Of a stretch of 64,000 bases of DNA, positions 1-10,795 are shown piece by piece; within the stretch, counting starts at the first letter, position 1, and each line of letters starts with the position of its first letter. The DNA comes from Gnetum montanum (taxonomy: Eukaryota; Streptophyta; Gnetopsida; Gnetales; Gnetaceae), in NCBI GenBank assembly GCA_015680685.1, contig MNCI01023384.1, positions 1 to 64,000 on the forward strand. Direction: 5' to 3'. The notes beneath the pieces were generated by a model. It saw nothing but the letters and a program-made list of their open reading frames with translations, did no database searches and was not told the origin of the DNA. The position numbers were made by a program, and so were the translations under genes.

Positions 1-200
1 TCATACATAAGTAAAAAGGAACCAATCACAAAGGGTCATAAATAATATTAATACTTTTTGGGCAATATTAAAAAGATTTTTCCAACTCTGCAATCAAATG
101 AACAAAAAAATTTAACAAAACTAAGGTCATGAGTAAGGTATAAACTTAGTAACGATAAATAATAACACCTTAGTAACATCTGATCCTTGATTGATTGCAT

Positions 201-2640
201 ATGATCCTAAAAAGAGGACCTCAAGCAAGACCTTTGTAGGGAGTAGTCAAATGTCCAAGGGGTGATAAAGGCCAGTAAGGTNATGGTACCTTTGTCTTTG
301 TTGTGCCAGAATTGGTAGCTTTCACCAAGGTACCATTCATTTCTATAAAAAAGGATGGGCCATAGAGGTGATACTTGAATTTGTGTTTGAAGTGCCTTTA
401 GAGCAAATTCCATAAATAGGCCAAAGTTCATCTCCATGATGACCATGGTTAACATGGATTTTTCTTAAATGACCTCAAGGCCTTTTGGGAACAACATGAG
501 GTGTTGTCCTTGCACAGGGGCTAGTTGNTCTCTAAAGGCACTTCAAACACAACTTCAAGTATCACCTCTATGGCCNTATGAAGAACAAGAAGCCCAATCA
601 TTCAATATCCATCAAGAGGCTCTTGTCACAAGACAATCGGTCCAAGGAGAGGTTGTAGTACAACTAGCCCCTGTGCAAGGAAAACACCTCATGTTGTTCC
701 CAAAATGCCTTGAGGTCATTTAAGAAAAATCCATGTTAACCATGGTCATCATGGAGATGAAATTTGGCCTATTTATGGCATTTGCTCTAAAGGCACTTCA
801 AACACAACTTCAAGTATCACCTCTATGGCCCATCCTTTTTTATAGAAATGAATGGTACCTTGGTGAAAGCTACCAATTCTGGCACAACAAAGACAAAGGT
901 ACCACTGTCAACATTTGTGATGTCAATGTTTCGTTCTTGGTCAAAGCAATCGCCGAAGCTCTCAATCTGTCAAATGAGGGGGCTATGTTAGCCCATCTAT
1001 CCACAAGGTCTAATCCTAACACTTAGAAGATGTGGCTGAGGTGGGGCATACAGTAAAGATGACAAAACATATAATGAATTAACTCTAAAAGAAAGAACCT
1101 ATTTCAAGATAGGGACATATCACCTCTTTTCCACTAAGGGGCTTAATAGAATCTCCACATATGCAGCTAGGGGAAGTACCATACTAATGGGAAAATACAT
1201 GGTCAACCTTCCCCAATTATATTACATAGAAATTTAGAAGCAGTTTGAAGCGAAAAAGGCAAGGAAGCCAACACTTCCATTTCCTTGCCTAATCCAAAAG
1301 TTATGCAAGCACGCTGAAATCATAGGGTACACAAATGACATCCCTAGGAAAGCTCAAAATGCCTCCTTCACTAAATTACTTAAACCGAGAGCACCAAGGA
1401 AAGACCTTGATGAGGAACCAAAACCAAAAAAAGGAAGCAAAAAAGAAGCCTGAATAGTGTCACAAAACATAAGTTCCACCATTTCCGAGACAAAACTATA
1501 GGTCAGCAATAAGCCACTTACAGAAAATTGCTAAAACACATAGCTAGGAAAGCAAAGAGGAATCAAGCCTCTTTAGAGTCCTAAACGAGATTCAACAAGA
1601 TGCAACCCATTGTTTCGACTAATTCGACAAGAGGACAGGTGTCGCTACAGTCAGGAAGAGAATCCTAGTGGTCTAGGAAAATCTCTAGTAATGTTGCATC
1701 ATTCCAAGTAATGCTTGAGACAGGAGAAGGTGCCATAGTCATGGTCATGTAGCATCAAGATGTAACANAGATACTGTTCATCAATTAAGAGAACAACTAA
1801 TGAGGGTCAACCAAAATATTAGCAAATTGCCCAGAGAGAATAGAACCCTCTCGATGGAGGAGGTCTGTGTCATCCAAAAAAAGTCTGCAATTGAAATAAG
1901 TGCATGGAAAAATGAGGCTAAAAAACATGAGAAGTTGAAAGAACACTTTTGGGAATAAGTAGGCATGTACAAGCAGATTAATGAAAATGAAATCTAAATG
2001 ACCAAAGCCCACATTGGATCCATGTCAATGCAAAATCCTGACTAGCAGGCCATCTTGGATAGTTATGCCTTGGTCTAGCAAGTGGAAGTAAAAAATAAAG
2101 ACCTACAGATTAAGCATTTAAAGAAATACATGACATTGGCTAACCTTAGATATGCTAACCTTATCATGTTAACAACAAGATGACCAAGGGATGAATTGGA
2201 GCAACAAGTAACGACCACCTACATCCTATACGAAAAAGAGTCTACGAATAGAAAAGCTGCTTTGCAGAAACTTCATGTAGCAAACTTAAAACTTAAGGTG
2301 ATCAAAGCTCGCTACCACAAACAAAAAGATGTTGCCTCAGACCTAGCCTAGAGATTAACAAACCATCATGAGTTTAAAGAAAAAGCCAAGGCCTTTGAGG
2401 AGGAATGATGGCAGATTGTGCCCTGGTATGTGAAGGCCAATAAAATGTTTCTACAACTGCCCTACACTTGGGATGTGTTGACGCCAACAAACATTGGGTC
2501 AAAGACTTGGACGGTACATAACCCAAGCATAGAAGAAGAAAAGTTGTAGGCACTACTCAACTGCTACAAATTTCAGAAGCCTGGCAATAAAGGGAAGTGA
2601 CCAATGGAGGAGCCACCGCCTCCAAGAACTAGATGAGCCT
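201..2640 (+). pseudogene. Third ORF (env-position) of copy C, broken
   Basis: The reading starts near an ATG at 201 that matches the start of the better copy at 61056. The first recognisable block (733-1026) encodes a stretch around PLWPILFYRNEWYLGE. It is followed by a block homologous to 61560-61960, ending in the FP-x-LI-xKL and GYTNDI motifs. This resembles the family annotated as 'putative plant transposon protein', but that assignment is from memory and moderate. From about 1790 to 2600 the protein is a long lysine/glutamate-rich coiled coil with the conserved string IEISAWKNEAK. It closes with LPYTWDVLTPTNIG and an NPSIEEEKL motif that is shared with element A. Stops and frameshifts make it non-functional. 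Relative to element B about 580 bp are missing at the N at 1768. Confidence 0.65.
283..903. repeat. Inverted duplication bounded by single Ns, probable misassembly
   Basis: Positions 283-527 are an almost perfect reverse complement of 661-903. Single Ns sit at 282 and 528, exactly at the ends of the left arm. Between Ns 528 and 576, the 47-bp piece 529-575 repeats 783-829. The simplest reading is that redundant contigs of one locus were placed side by side, one of them inverted. The apparent proteins in this interval should not be trusted. Confidence 0.8.
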
Positions 2641-2779
2641 CCCTAATTTTGTGCCTTGTAATGTTGTATTCGCATTTTTGTAAAAACACCACTACAACAT
2701 GTAAGAGTTTATTTATTTGTTTGATTTTTTGAGTCAGTCAATAGTTCCATACCTTCCCAATATTTTGTAAAGAACTTGT

Positions 2780-2829
2780 TCCTCATTTTTTTTAACTCGA
2801 GGACAAGTTTTCATTCAATCATGGAGGTA
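2780..2829 (+). other. Polypurine tract region before the 3' LTR of copy C
   Basis: A CTCGAGGACAAG string is followed by ATGGAGGTA, which abuts the LTR terminus TGATGA at 2830. The same arrangement is found on the minus strand at 13079-13110 in element A. This fits the plus-strand primer site of Ty3/gypsy elements. Confidence 0.6.
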
Positions 2830-3681
2830 TGATGAGTCATGATTTGGTCTGCTCCAATATCAGAGCCCAAGAAATGATGTCAAATATCTGATATCATCTC
2901 TTCCATGCTAGCCTATAAATACAACACTTGGATGCATGGTCAAGACATAGTTTCAGTTTCAGTTTTTAGTTAGCTTCCTCATAGATTGTTGATTTTCAAT
3001 TCTACTATTTCCCAATGCATGCTCAAAGTGTGATGTTTGTAATTGTATAGCATCCTTGTTCAAGTGTGACGTACTTGGACACCTTACATGACCAGAAATA
3101 AAGATCGAGATTACTTACATCATTACAGCATCCACTTGGATTATTATTGCTTTTATCTATTTAATTATTTAATTATTTCTTATTTTCCTTGGTTAATGTT
3201 TCCATTTACTACTCTTTACAATTCCTATCATTAAGCAAAATGAGTACGACTAATCGCGAGCTTTTAAGTGTAATTACTTAGTAACCCAACAATGTATCAT
3301 TTGGTGAGCCCAATGACATACACTTGGTAATCCTAGCTCTAATCTCACAAAGTCCAAGGCGTGTGCAAGCAACTAAGAACGAGTACTCATCACGCATAAG
3401 CTAGTTTAGACTTTATTTTCTACTGTTTATAAGCTTAATTAATTTATCTCTTTATTTTCATTAGGAGTAGCATAGGATTAGACAACATCAATCGTATGCA
3501 TCACTTTGGACTAAACCATATGTGACAAAGCTACCACTAGTCTAAGTGGGAAGACAGCAAACTGCGATCAAAGCATAATGATTTAGATGCATAGCTAGTC
3601 CCATTAACGGAGTTCAACTTGATCGTGCATGAACACTTGTGATTTATATGGTTGGGGTTAGGGCTACCTTGTTGCTCATCA
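2830..3681 (+). mobile_element. 3' LTR of copy C (TGATGA...TCATCA family)
   Basis: The 852-bp LTR begins TGATGA and ends TCATCA. It aligns along its length with the LTR at 55711-56556 and its 3' part with 11958-12823. The U3 has repeated ATATC motifs and a TATA box (TATAAAT, 2914-2920). An AATAAA lies at 3097-3102, and the U5 ends GGTTAGGGCTACCTTGTTGC then TCATCA. The 3' flank is unrelated AT-rich DNA and no primer binding site follows, so this is the downstream LTR. Confidence 0.85.
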
Positions 3682-4426
3682 ATTAATGTTAAATATTTTT
3701 CAAATTTGTGATTTTTATTTAATGAATTCTAAGTTGGTTTTTTATTTTATGTGTCTTTAGTAAATGCAACATTGAAGGTTAGTAAAAAGTGATTTTATGA
3801 GATGGAAATAGAAAGTGAAAGTTCAAAAGATGGAGCTAAAAGGTGGAAATTAAAAAGCTAATATATATGTTAAAACAATATAAAGTCTTGAGTCTTATGA
3901 TTATTTCTTCCAATAACTTCATATCTACCGTAAAGTTTCTAGAGCATGTATGAAACAATAAGAAATTCTTTTTATGATAGAATCTAGCACATCTTATCAC
4001 AATTTTTGTTATATTAGTATTTCAATGATAACAATTAACAATTACATGAATTATTTTATTGCAAATTGAAATACCTTTTCTAATGAATTAATTTATTAAG
4101 CTATATTTGATATTTTTTACAGTTTAAAGTTAAATTTGTATAAATTATTTTTAAGTTTTTTTTCTAATTAAAAAACGGTTTGTGTTTGTCAATCATGCTT
4201 TTAAAAGTTAAAGCCTATCATTATAGAAGGAAGAACAAAAATTTACCAAGTAACTTCAAAATTGCTTTACACTCCAAAAGATAACTTCAAAGTCACCCAT
4301 CACGTAAAAGTAGGGGGTACCCATCAATTTTTATCCCTGATTCCAAGCAAAACAAATTAAAGGACACAATCAGATTTTCTTTCCCTAGGCGCGCCGGCCT
4401 ATGGGGCATCATTTATCATGTGGTAA
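3682..4426. other. Unassigned AT-rich sequence
   Basis: I see no gene, repeat family or terminal structure here. The last 40 bp, with adjoining AvrII- and AscI-like words at 4384-4395, align loosely with 47110-47170 and so belong to the flanking paralogous block. Confidence 0.4.
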
Positions 4427-4930
4427 CACAAAGTCAAAAGTGGTATCCTTGATCCTTGATAATGCAACATTTGTTTTATTCCATTTCCGTGGGTTCATCA
4501 TAACCATCATCATTGCTTGAAATTTGTAATTGTGATTCTGCATGTATACATGCCACAAAGTCAAAAGTGGTATCCTTGATCCTTGATAATGCAACATTTG
4601 TTTTATTCCATTTCCGTGGGTTCATCATAACCATCATCATTGCTTGAAATTTGTAATTGTGATTCTGCATGTATACATGCCACAAAGTCAAAAGTGGTAT
4701 CCTTGATCCTTGATAATGCAACATTTGTTTTATTCCATTTCCGTGGGTTCATCATAACCATCATCATTGCTTGAAATTTGTAATTGTGATTCTGCATGTA
4801 TACATGCCACAAAGTCAAAAGTGGTATCCTTGATCCTTGATAATGCAACATTTGTTTTATTCCATTTCCGTGGGTTCATCATAACCATCATCATTGCTTG
4901 AAATTTGTAATTGTGATTCTGCATGTATAC
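4427..4930. repeat. 127-bp tandem repeat, four apparently identical copies
   Basis: Units start at CACAAAG at 4427, 4554, 4681 and 4808, each exactly 127 bp apart. The last is slightly truncated near 4930. I found no difference between copies by eye. Diverged single-copy relatives lie at 47165-47210 and 47395-47450. Exact identity implies very recent expansion or an assembly artefact. Overlapping minus-strand frames of 62-82 aa simply follow the repeat and are not genes. Confidence 0.9.
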
Positions 4931-5395
4931 GCCATAATTTTTACACATGGGACAGCAATGCAACTCTCCGCCATGCCATTACGACCATGGTAGGAATTGG
5001 CAGGAGTAGGGGCCACCTCTGCTTTTTCTTGTTTTCTCCACTACCATAAAGTTTGCGCTTTATGTCATAAGCGTACAGTATTTATCACATCAACTTGATA
5101 GACAATGGCCATTACTTTTGACCAACGGTAACCTTGTCACGTGTTGCAGTTTTCATTACCACGATGAAAAGGTCTTGACATCATATATTTGGAAACAGGA
5201 TTATCGTGAACGTAATTATCTATTGTTTTTATCCACGTGATAAAATGTTTTATTTGCAAAAAGTTTGCAGGTATTCTGACCAGTTGCAAACCATCCCGTA
5301 CCATCGGGTAAAGAAATAATTAAACGAATAGTTTTGGTATATAGGTGGGGTGACTGTCAAGATCAGAAAACCTTAACATAGCAACGTTCACTAAC

Positions 5396-5510
5396 ACTAT
5401 AGGTACACTTTAAAAGTTTAATTAGGACTTTATAACTTAGCATTATTCACTGGAATTGAACCCATGACTTGAAGCTTTCAAATCAAGAGTCTTTCATTGT
5501 TGTTGTATAA
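5396..5510 (-). mobile_element. tRNA-derived SINE-like copy 1
   Basis: On the minus strand a perfect RNA polymerase III B box, GGTTCAATTCC, lies at 5452-5462. The A box expected at about 5495-5505 is degenerate. Downstream comes the shared tail (ATTATTC, AGTCCTAATTAAAC, then GTGTACCTATAG) seen in the copies at 46124 and 54945. The family body is clear, but the outer ends are not defined. Confidence 0.55.
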
Positions 5511-5639
5511 TAAACATCATTTCAATACTATAGTAATATAAAGTATCATCATATAATTATATTAAAATAATTTAGGTAAATTAATATATTTTATTTTTAA
5601 AATTTAGTTGTAAATAAGAAATATTTTTAAATTTTGTTA

Positions 5640-7350
5640 TATAATATATTAATTCAAAATAATAACTTTACTTATCATTTAATTAACTTTTTGGATAGGA
5701 AAACGCTATGATTTTGGTATTAAAAAATAACATTACTTTCCATTATTCTTGAGTATTAACAAATAACCATTTTCACATTCTTTCTTTTCCACAATTATCA
5801 ACTTTGTTGTGGCAAAAACAAATTAGCACCAATTTTACACATAAAGCCATGCTTTCAATGAGGTATAGTTGTTTTGGTTACACTAACTTATCATTGTATG
5901 AGTCATATGACCCATCCCAAAGGTTACGTTTAGGCACAATGTATTATTTTATTTATATCAAAAGAGTATGTATATTTTCCTTTAGCATTCTCAATAATGA
6001 TAATACCATTTTAGATATCACCTTTTATTTATTATAATGCACCATGTGAATACCATATTGAATTTAATTAAGATATTTTTGTTAGAAAATATCAAACATC
6101 TTTTGTTTTTAAAAAATTTAAACAAGGGATACTATATATCTTACTATTCTTCTACCTAGAATAAACAAGTTTAGCATATTTTTACACTAAATAAACTTTT
6201 GTAATCAAACTTGTATGTGTTGGAGCTTGGAATTTTTGCTTAATAATATTTACCCCAAATACATATAGTCAAATTAGAATTTTATAACTCAGCATTACCC
6301 ACTAGAATCAAACCCATAACTTGGAGTTTTTAAATCAAGAGTCTTACGACTAAGCTAATACCTCATTATTTATTTTTAAACTTGTCAATTGTAGAGTTGT
6401 ATGCACTAACCAATTGAGCAAGCATTACTATAATAAAATTCCAAGCCTATATGCAATGGAATGAACATAAATAGATAGTTACCTAAAAGACTTCAAATCT
6501 TGTATGAATACACTCCTTGAAGTAAACACCATGTTAATCCCGGAAAAGCTTTCAAACTTGAGGGAGGAAAGGGGTGCTGAACTTTAAAAACAACATTGTT
6601 AATAAGCCAAAAGAAAAAAGAAAGCATTCATAGTACATTCCAACGTTGAAAATACCATCGTCATTCATCATCCCTTTTAAGACTTCAAATTTTTATATTT
6701 TGTAAGGTAATCAGTTTTATATTTGAAAGTACTCAATCACCATTGTCCATTTGGTACTCTGTTAAATATGAAACGCTACTGATTTCAAACGCCTAAAACC
6801 ATGCTAGGGCGCATGGAAAGTTTATGTAAGCGGAGTTTTGTTATTCCGCAACCGCGAACTCCCCTAGGCTAACTAATGTCCGCTGGGCATGAGTTTTCGA
6901 ATATTGCCACGCACGCCACACGCGATAATCTCATTCATGTGGGCGCCGTACGACATCAATGTGGAAGCTTTCACGCGCGAATATGGTCATCCATGCCCAA
7001 CAAACCCTGCATCACACGTCAGAACCACAACCATGATCATGGGCAATGGCCATGGCATGGCATGGCATCTGCAAATCGCTATCCAATCATTAGCCTGGCC
7101 AGTCGCCACGACGGAGGGACGCCTTCGCAAAAAAAAATTGAAGCTCGCTGGTCTCTAGATTCTGCGCTTGCAAAGGAAATAACAAAATACAGTTACGCTG
7201 GCCATAAAAGATTTGAAAAAGTTTCTGAAAATGTTGCGTTGCAGGCTGCTGCTGTCGGTCTGCTGGTGTGCTTCGTCGTCGTCCAGCTGGCTGTCTGAGC
7301 AGCTGTCAGCACAAGATGCGCACGCATGTTTTGATATTAGTTTTGGATGG
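5640..7350 (+). repeat. Paralogous block P1 (partner of 49830-51640)
   Basis: Two stretches match the downstream partner in the same order and orientation. 5700-6180 matches 49850-50440, with shared strings such as CATTATTCTTGAGTATTAAC and GAATGAGGTATAGTTG-like text. 7240-7350 matches 51525-51640, sharing TTTTGGATG-GAGCGACGC. The spacing between the matching stretches is similar in both blocks (about 1.6 and 1.7 kb). This argues for duplication of one chromosomal segment rather than two scattered repeats. Divergence is high. Confidence 0.55.
6250..6366 (-). mobile_element. tRNA-derived SINE-like copy 2
   Basis: The minus strand shows an A box (TAGCTTAGTCG, 6347-6357) followed 43 bp on by a B box (GGTTTGATTCT, 6304-6314). 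This matches tRNA spacing. The tail shared with the other copies (GTTATAAAATTCTAATTTGA) follows. Confidence 0.65.
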
Positions 7351-8762
7351 GAGCGACGCGCCAGTGCTTGCTGCTTACGCCATGATTAAACTAACAAACT
7401 ACCCTGCCACGCCATCATTAACATGAATGACAATTGCCCGACAACTCCTCTAAAAGTGGCCACGGCGGACAGGGGCCGTGTTGGTTGGACATTCCAGGCA
7501 GTCAAGCATCAGGCACACTCATTATTCCGCCAAATTAAATTAGCTTGGTTCTTATAATAATAATAATAATAATAAGCCATTGTCTCCACATCCGGGGATT
7601 CATGCTGGATGGCCGCAATACTGGTTCGTAAGGCTACCTAGTTTTGCACATTGCACTATGCAAATCTGTAACAATTTGGCAATAACAAACCCTGGTAACC
7701 CGAAGTTATGTATTTGATTGGAGGGGCCAATACCGCTATATTGATATATAAAGTCTTAATTTTACTATAGATTTACTCAAAATATATAGTTAAACAATAT
7801 TTAGGATTCCTAACACCTTGTGTGCATATGGTTTTTGGATTTTTTAAGTATGAACTCCCTTACCACGTGTGAACCACATATTCACTTAACAAATTAACGT
7901 GCAATTTGAGAAAATATATTTTCATTTTACAATATTGTCTTTACATATAATTTTCATGTTCATTGATTTATTAAAAGATTAATTCACAGTCTTGTTTAAA
8001 ACAAGATAATGCATGTTGATTGATTTATTAAAAGATAAATTCATCATATTGTTTAAAACTAGATAATTAAACTTGTATAGGAATTAAAGAGTGGAACTTT
8101 GATTTGCATTGTAATCGTAAAGCACACACATATATAAGTAGGTTTTTAAGTTGAGGATGCTCTTTAAACCTACTGTAACAATTTCTCTTTCCTATTCTTA
8201 CATGTTTTTTTGGCTTTCAAATTTAAAACTTAATTTTAAACATGGTTACCAAAAACGTTAACTTTTCATCTTATTTTGGATTTATAAGCTTGCTAAATAT
8301 GAAACCACAAATTAAAAATACAGTTTTTAGGTGTTGGTTGTTCCATTTTGCTTTTAAGTATTTTATTTTTATAATAATAATTAATTATAAAAGTTTTGAG
8401 TATACTCAAATTGAAACAAACACCAAAGTTTTATTACACCCGAAGTGCAAAGGATCTCTTAATCGACAGTCTTTTACAGTACCGTATATAATGCTTAAGC
8501 GACAGTGTTTACTTTATCTTATTCTTGGGCTAAGTTTCCCATGTTTTTTTAATGGCGTGAACGGACACGAGGTCGTCGACCTGATCCACAAATGGCTAAT
8601 CCACTTTCTTCATTAGGATTCCCGGAAGAGTGCTGTAGACGCCATTTCTGCGTCATATTTGGATTTTGGAAAATGTCAAGGAAACGCGCTCGCGCTTCGC
8701 TGTCGCCCAATTAGCGAAGGCCGTCCCTAAGGTCCATACTCCCACACACTCTCGGAGAGCAT

Positions 8763-8770
8763 CTATAAAA
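8763..8770 (+). promoter_or_regulatory. TATA box of the EXORDIUM-like gene
   Basis: CTATAAAAGGG lies about 170 bp before the start codon in a locally GC-rich region. It is the only good TATA element between the AT-rich flank and the coding region. Transcription would be expected to start near 8790-8800, giving a 5' UTR of about 145 bp without an obvious intron. Confidence 0.7.
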
Positions 8771-8939
8771 GGGCCCTCTCGGCGTCTTCTCCCAACACAC
8801 AAGGCACACAAGGCAGGCTCATCCGCCTTCTCATTCACTCTTACAGGCATTTGTTCCCGTTGCATATAGCTACTCCGTTTTTTCGAATTCAATTTCAGTA
8901 GATCACTAGTCTCTATACGGGAGGGTTTTAGAAAACGGC

Positions 8940-9896
8940 ATGACAACTGCAACAGCAACAGCAGCTACTCTCCTGGTTGGGGCTTTGATGATGGTACTGG
9001 TGGCCACGGTGGCGGAGGGAGCGTTGGTGAAAGAGGAGCCGCTGCTGTTAACCTATCACCACGGACCGCTCCTCCTCACCACTGCCACTCCTGCCGTGGA
9101 CGTCCACGTTCTCTGGTACGGCAAATTCACGGCGTCTCAGCGCGCCATCATCGCCGACTTCATTTCGTCGCTCGCGGGGCCGTCATCGCCGTCGCCGTCG
9201 GTGGCCGCGTGGTGGCACACCACGGCCGCCTACAAAGACGCCGCTAAAAAATCGTCGTCGTCGGTGGCGCACACACGACTTGGTGTGCAGGCACTGGACG
9301 AGAACTACTCGCTGGGCAAGCTCCTACGCCGCGCCGACGTGGCACGCCTGGTGGCCCGGGGGGTGGCGTCGCGACGGCTGCCGGCGCACAGCAACTCCAT
9401 GTTTCTGGTTCTGACAGCGGCGGACGTGGGCGTGGAGCAGTTCTGCATGAGCGCCTGCGGTTTCCACGACACGGTGCGTACGCGCCACGGCGCTCTGCCG
9501 TTTGCTTGGGTGGGCAACTCCGAGACGCAGTGCCCGGGCACATGTGCGTGGCCATTCCACCAACCGCCGTACGGACCCCAGGGAGCACCGCTTGTGGCAC
9601 CCAACGCCGACGTGGGCGCCGACGGCATGGTCATCAACGTGGCGGCTGAGCTGGCACACACGGTGACTAATCCTTTCAATACGGGCTACTTTCAGGGCGA
9701 CGCTTTGGCTCCCCTGGAGGCGGTTTCGGCGTGTACGGGAAGTTACGGCTCCGGCGCGTATCCCGGGTACCCTGGCAAGTTGCTGACAGACTCCGTGACG
9801 GGGGCGAGTTACAATGCTCACGGTGCCAACGGCCGGCGTTTCCTACTTCCGGCTATGTGGGACCCTGTGTCGCGCTCCTGCAAGACACTGGTCTGA
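8940..9896 (+). CDS. EXL: EXORDIUM-like protein (phosphate-induced protein 1 family)
   Basis: The gene encodes 318 aa in one exon, the usual length for EXORDIUM/EXORDIUM-like proteins. These are secreted, apoplastic proteins linked in other plants to brassinosteroid- and carbon-dependent cell expansion; their biochemical activity is not established. Residues 1-27 form a signal peptide: a short N-terminal stretch, a hydrophobic core (LLVGALMMVLVATV), then AEGA. Family signatures follow in order: TYHHGPLLL (38-46), LWYGKFTASQRAIIADFISS (58-77), VAAWWHTT (88-95), FCMSACGFH (168-176), WVGNSETQCPGTCAWPFHQ (190-208), YGPQGAPLVAPN (211-222), NPFNTGYFQG (244-253), GAYPGYPGKLL (272-282) and GASYNAHGANGR (288-299). 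The family cysteines are present at 169, 173, 198, 202, 265 and 314, and one N-glycosylation sequon lies at N122. The start is supported by the signal peptide. The gene is much richer in G/C at third positions than its surroundings. Family assignment is firm; which paralogue it represents is not known. Confidence 0.95.
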   Translation: MTTATATAATLLVGALMMVLVATVAEGALVKEEPLLLTYHHGPLLLTTATPAVDVHVLWYGKFTASQRAIIADFISSLAGPSSPSPSVAAWWHTTAAYKDAAKKSSSSVAHTRLGVQALDENYSLGKLLRRADVARLVARGVASRRLPAHSNSMFLVLTAADVGVEQFCMSACGFHDTVRTRHGALPFAWVGNSETQCPGTCAWPFHQPPYGPQGAPLVAPNADVGADGMVINVAAELAHTVTNPFNTGYFQGDALAPLEAVSACTGSYGSGAYPGYPGKLLTDSVTGASYNAHGANGRRFLLPAMWDPVSRSCKTLV

Positions 9897-9917
9897 CGGC
9901 TGTACGTCCGCCGTTCA

Positions 9918-9991
9918 AAGTCTACGTTCTGTTACAACTCTTGACCGAGATGGGTAAAGTCTACGTTTTGTTACCACTCTTGACGGAGATG
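9918..9991 (+). repeat. Tandem duplication in the 3' UTR of the EXORDIUM-like gene
   Basis: A unit of about 37-38 bp beginning AAAGTCTACGTT and ending GAGATGGG occurs twice, back to back, just after the stop codon, with a few differences between the copies. No canonical AATAAA is seen in the following 150 bp, so the polyadenylation site is not placed. Confidence 0.75.
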
Positions 9992-10675
9992 GGCCCGTGC
10001 GGTGGCACTAGGACTTGGTTTATATATATGTATTTCTTTCAGAGGTTTTGGCTATGTAAATTTCGAATATTTAGTGAAAGCTGTGATATTTATTTAATTA
10101 TTTTCATCTGAAAGTCAACGAACGAAAGTTTTAGCTGAGATTTCGCCGCAGGGGTCCGGGCAGCGGAAATGGGGAAAAATGATGCAGAAACCCAAAAATG
10201 TTACTAAATATGATTCTGCTAAGGATCAATGCAGATGCTGCCCAATGGTGGTGATCTCCTAAATTCAGTTGAAACACAATCATTTCGGCTGTATCAAGGC
10301 AAAGGCAATTGTTGTTAGTTAAATGGAAAATAGTAACGGCAGAAAGCTTTCGCAGTTGCCCTTTTTTATTTTTATTGTTTTTTAAAATCTAAAATTATTA
10401 AAAACAAACGTTACAAAGTGTACATAATTAAGATCAGAAATACACCGTTTCAAAGTATCCAAAAGAATATGCAACAATAGAAACCAGGTTTACTTATATA
10501 ACAAGGAAGATGGAAATAGACCAAATGAATTCTCTCACCTTGGGAATAACTACAAGCATCATATATAATAAAGAACAACTAAAAGAAATCGGTACCTTTA
10601 CATGAAACCTCAAACAATTTACTTCAGTAAAAGTAAATGCAATTACTAACAAAGGGGAGAAATGCATCCCAAACA
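9992..10675. other. Downstream intergenic region
   Basis: The sequence beyond the 3' UTR is AT-rich. I see no gene, RNA or recognisable element in it. Confidence 0.4.
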
Positions 10676-10795
10676 TTTTGCATTGTAAGTAATGCTTCTT
10701 CTTTAATAGAACGAAGCATCTTTGCATTGTAAGCAATGCTTCTACTTTAATAATATGAAGGATCTTTGCATTGTAAGCAATGCTTCTACTTAGGA
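10676..10795. repeat. Short tandem repeat of about 45 bp, 2.7 copies
   Basis: Three successive units begin TTTGCATTGTAAG-AATGCTTCT at about 10677, 10722 and 10766. They differ by a few bases and a small length change. A related single GCTTCTATTTTAGTAT string lies near 10890. Confidence 0.75.

Larger units (their letters stand above)
1..2829 (+). mobile_element. Copy C: 3' internal part of a pol-less LTR retrotransposon
   Basis: This is the internal region of an LTR element whose 5' half lies outside the window. It aligns colinearly with 60841-63415 (element B), from the leader just before the third ORF through to the coiled-coil part. It runs into a polypurine tract and the 3' LTR at 2830. 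No reverse transcriptase, RNase H or integrase motif is visible in any frame. The region carries many stops and frameshifts, and single Ns at 282, 528, 576 and 1768 mark contig joins. Family membership is seen directly from three related copies in the window. Confidence 0.8.
4931..8700. other. Upstream intergenic region of the EXORDIUM-like gene
   Basis: This interval is mostly AT-rich. It includes a block (about 6830-7420) of more balanced composition without a recognisable protein, an ATA microsatellite near 7555-7575, and two SINE-like copies described separately. Two segments are colinear with 49830-51640. Open frames at 6876-7298 and 8242-8616 have no family features. I see no convincing gene. 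Confidence 0.5.

Noticed and set aside
4384-4402. Adjacent AvrII- and AscI-like words resembling a cloning polylinker
   Set aside because: Flanking sequence on both sides aligns loosely with 47110-47170, so it is genomic and not vector.
4409-4963. Four overlapping minus-strand frames with repeated sequence
   Set aside because: Result of the 127-bp tandem repeat being read through; no gene signals.
6876-7298. 140-aa plus-strand open frame in a GC-balanced block
   Set aside because: No recognisable family, no promoter context, biased only by local composition; the block is better explained as part of a duplicated upstream region.
8242-8616. 124-aa plus-strand open frame upstream of the gene
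   Set aside because: AT-rich, phenylalanine/isoleucine-rich translation without motifs; chance frame.
8653-8958. Minus-strand frame of 101 aa over the promoter and 5' UTR
   Set aside because: Overlaps the TATA box and leader of the real gene; no motifs.
9244-9821. Three minus-strand open frames of 118-165 aa inside the EXORDIUM-like gene
   Set aside because: Shadows of a GC-rich coding sequence on the other strand.
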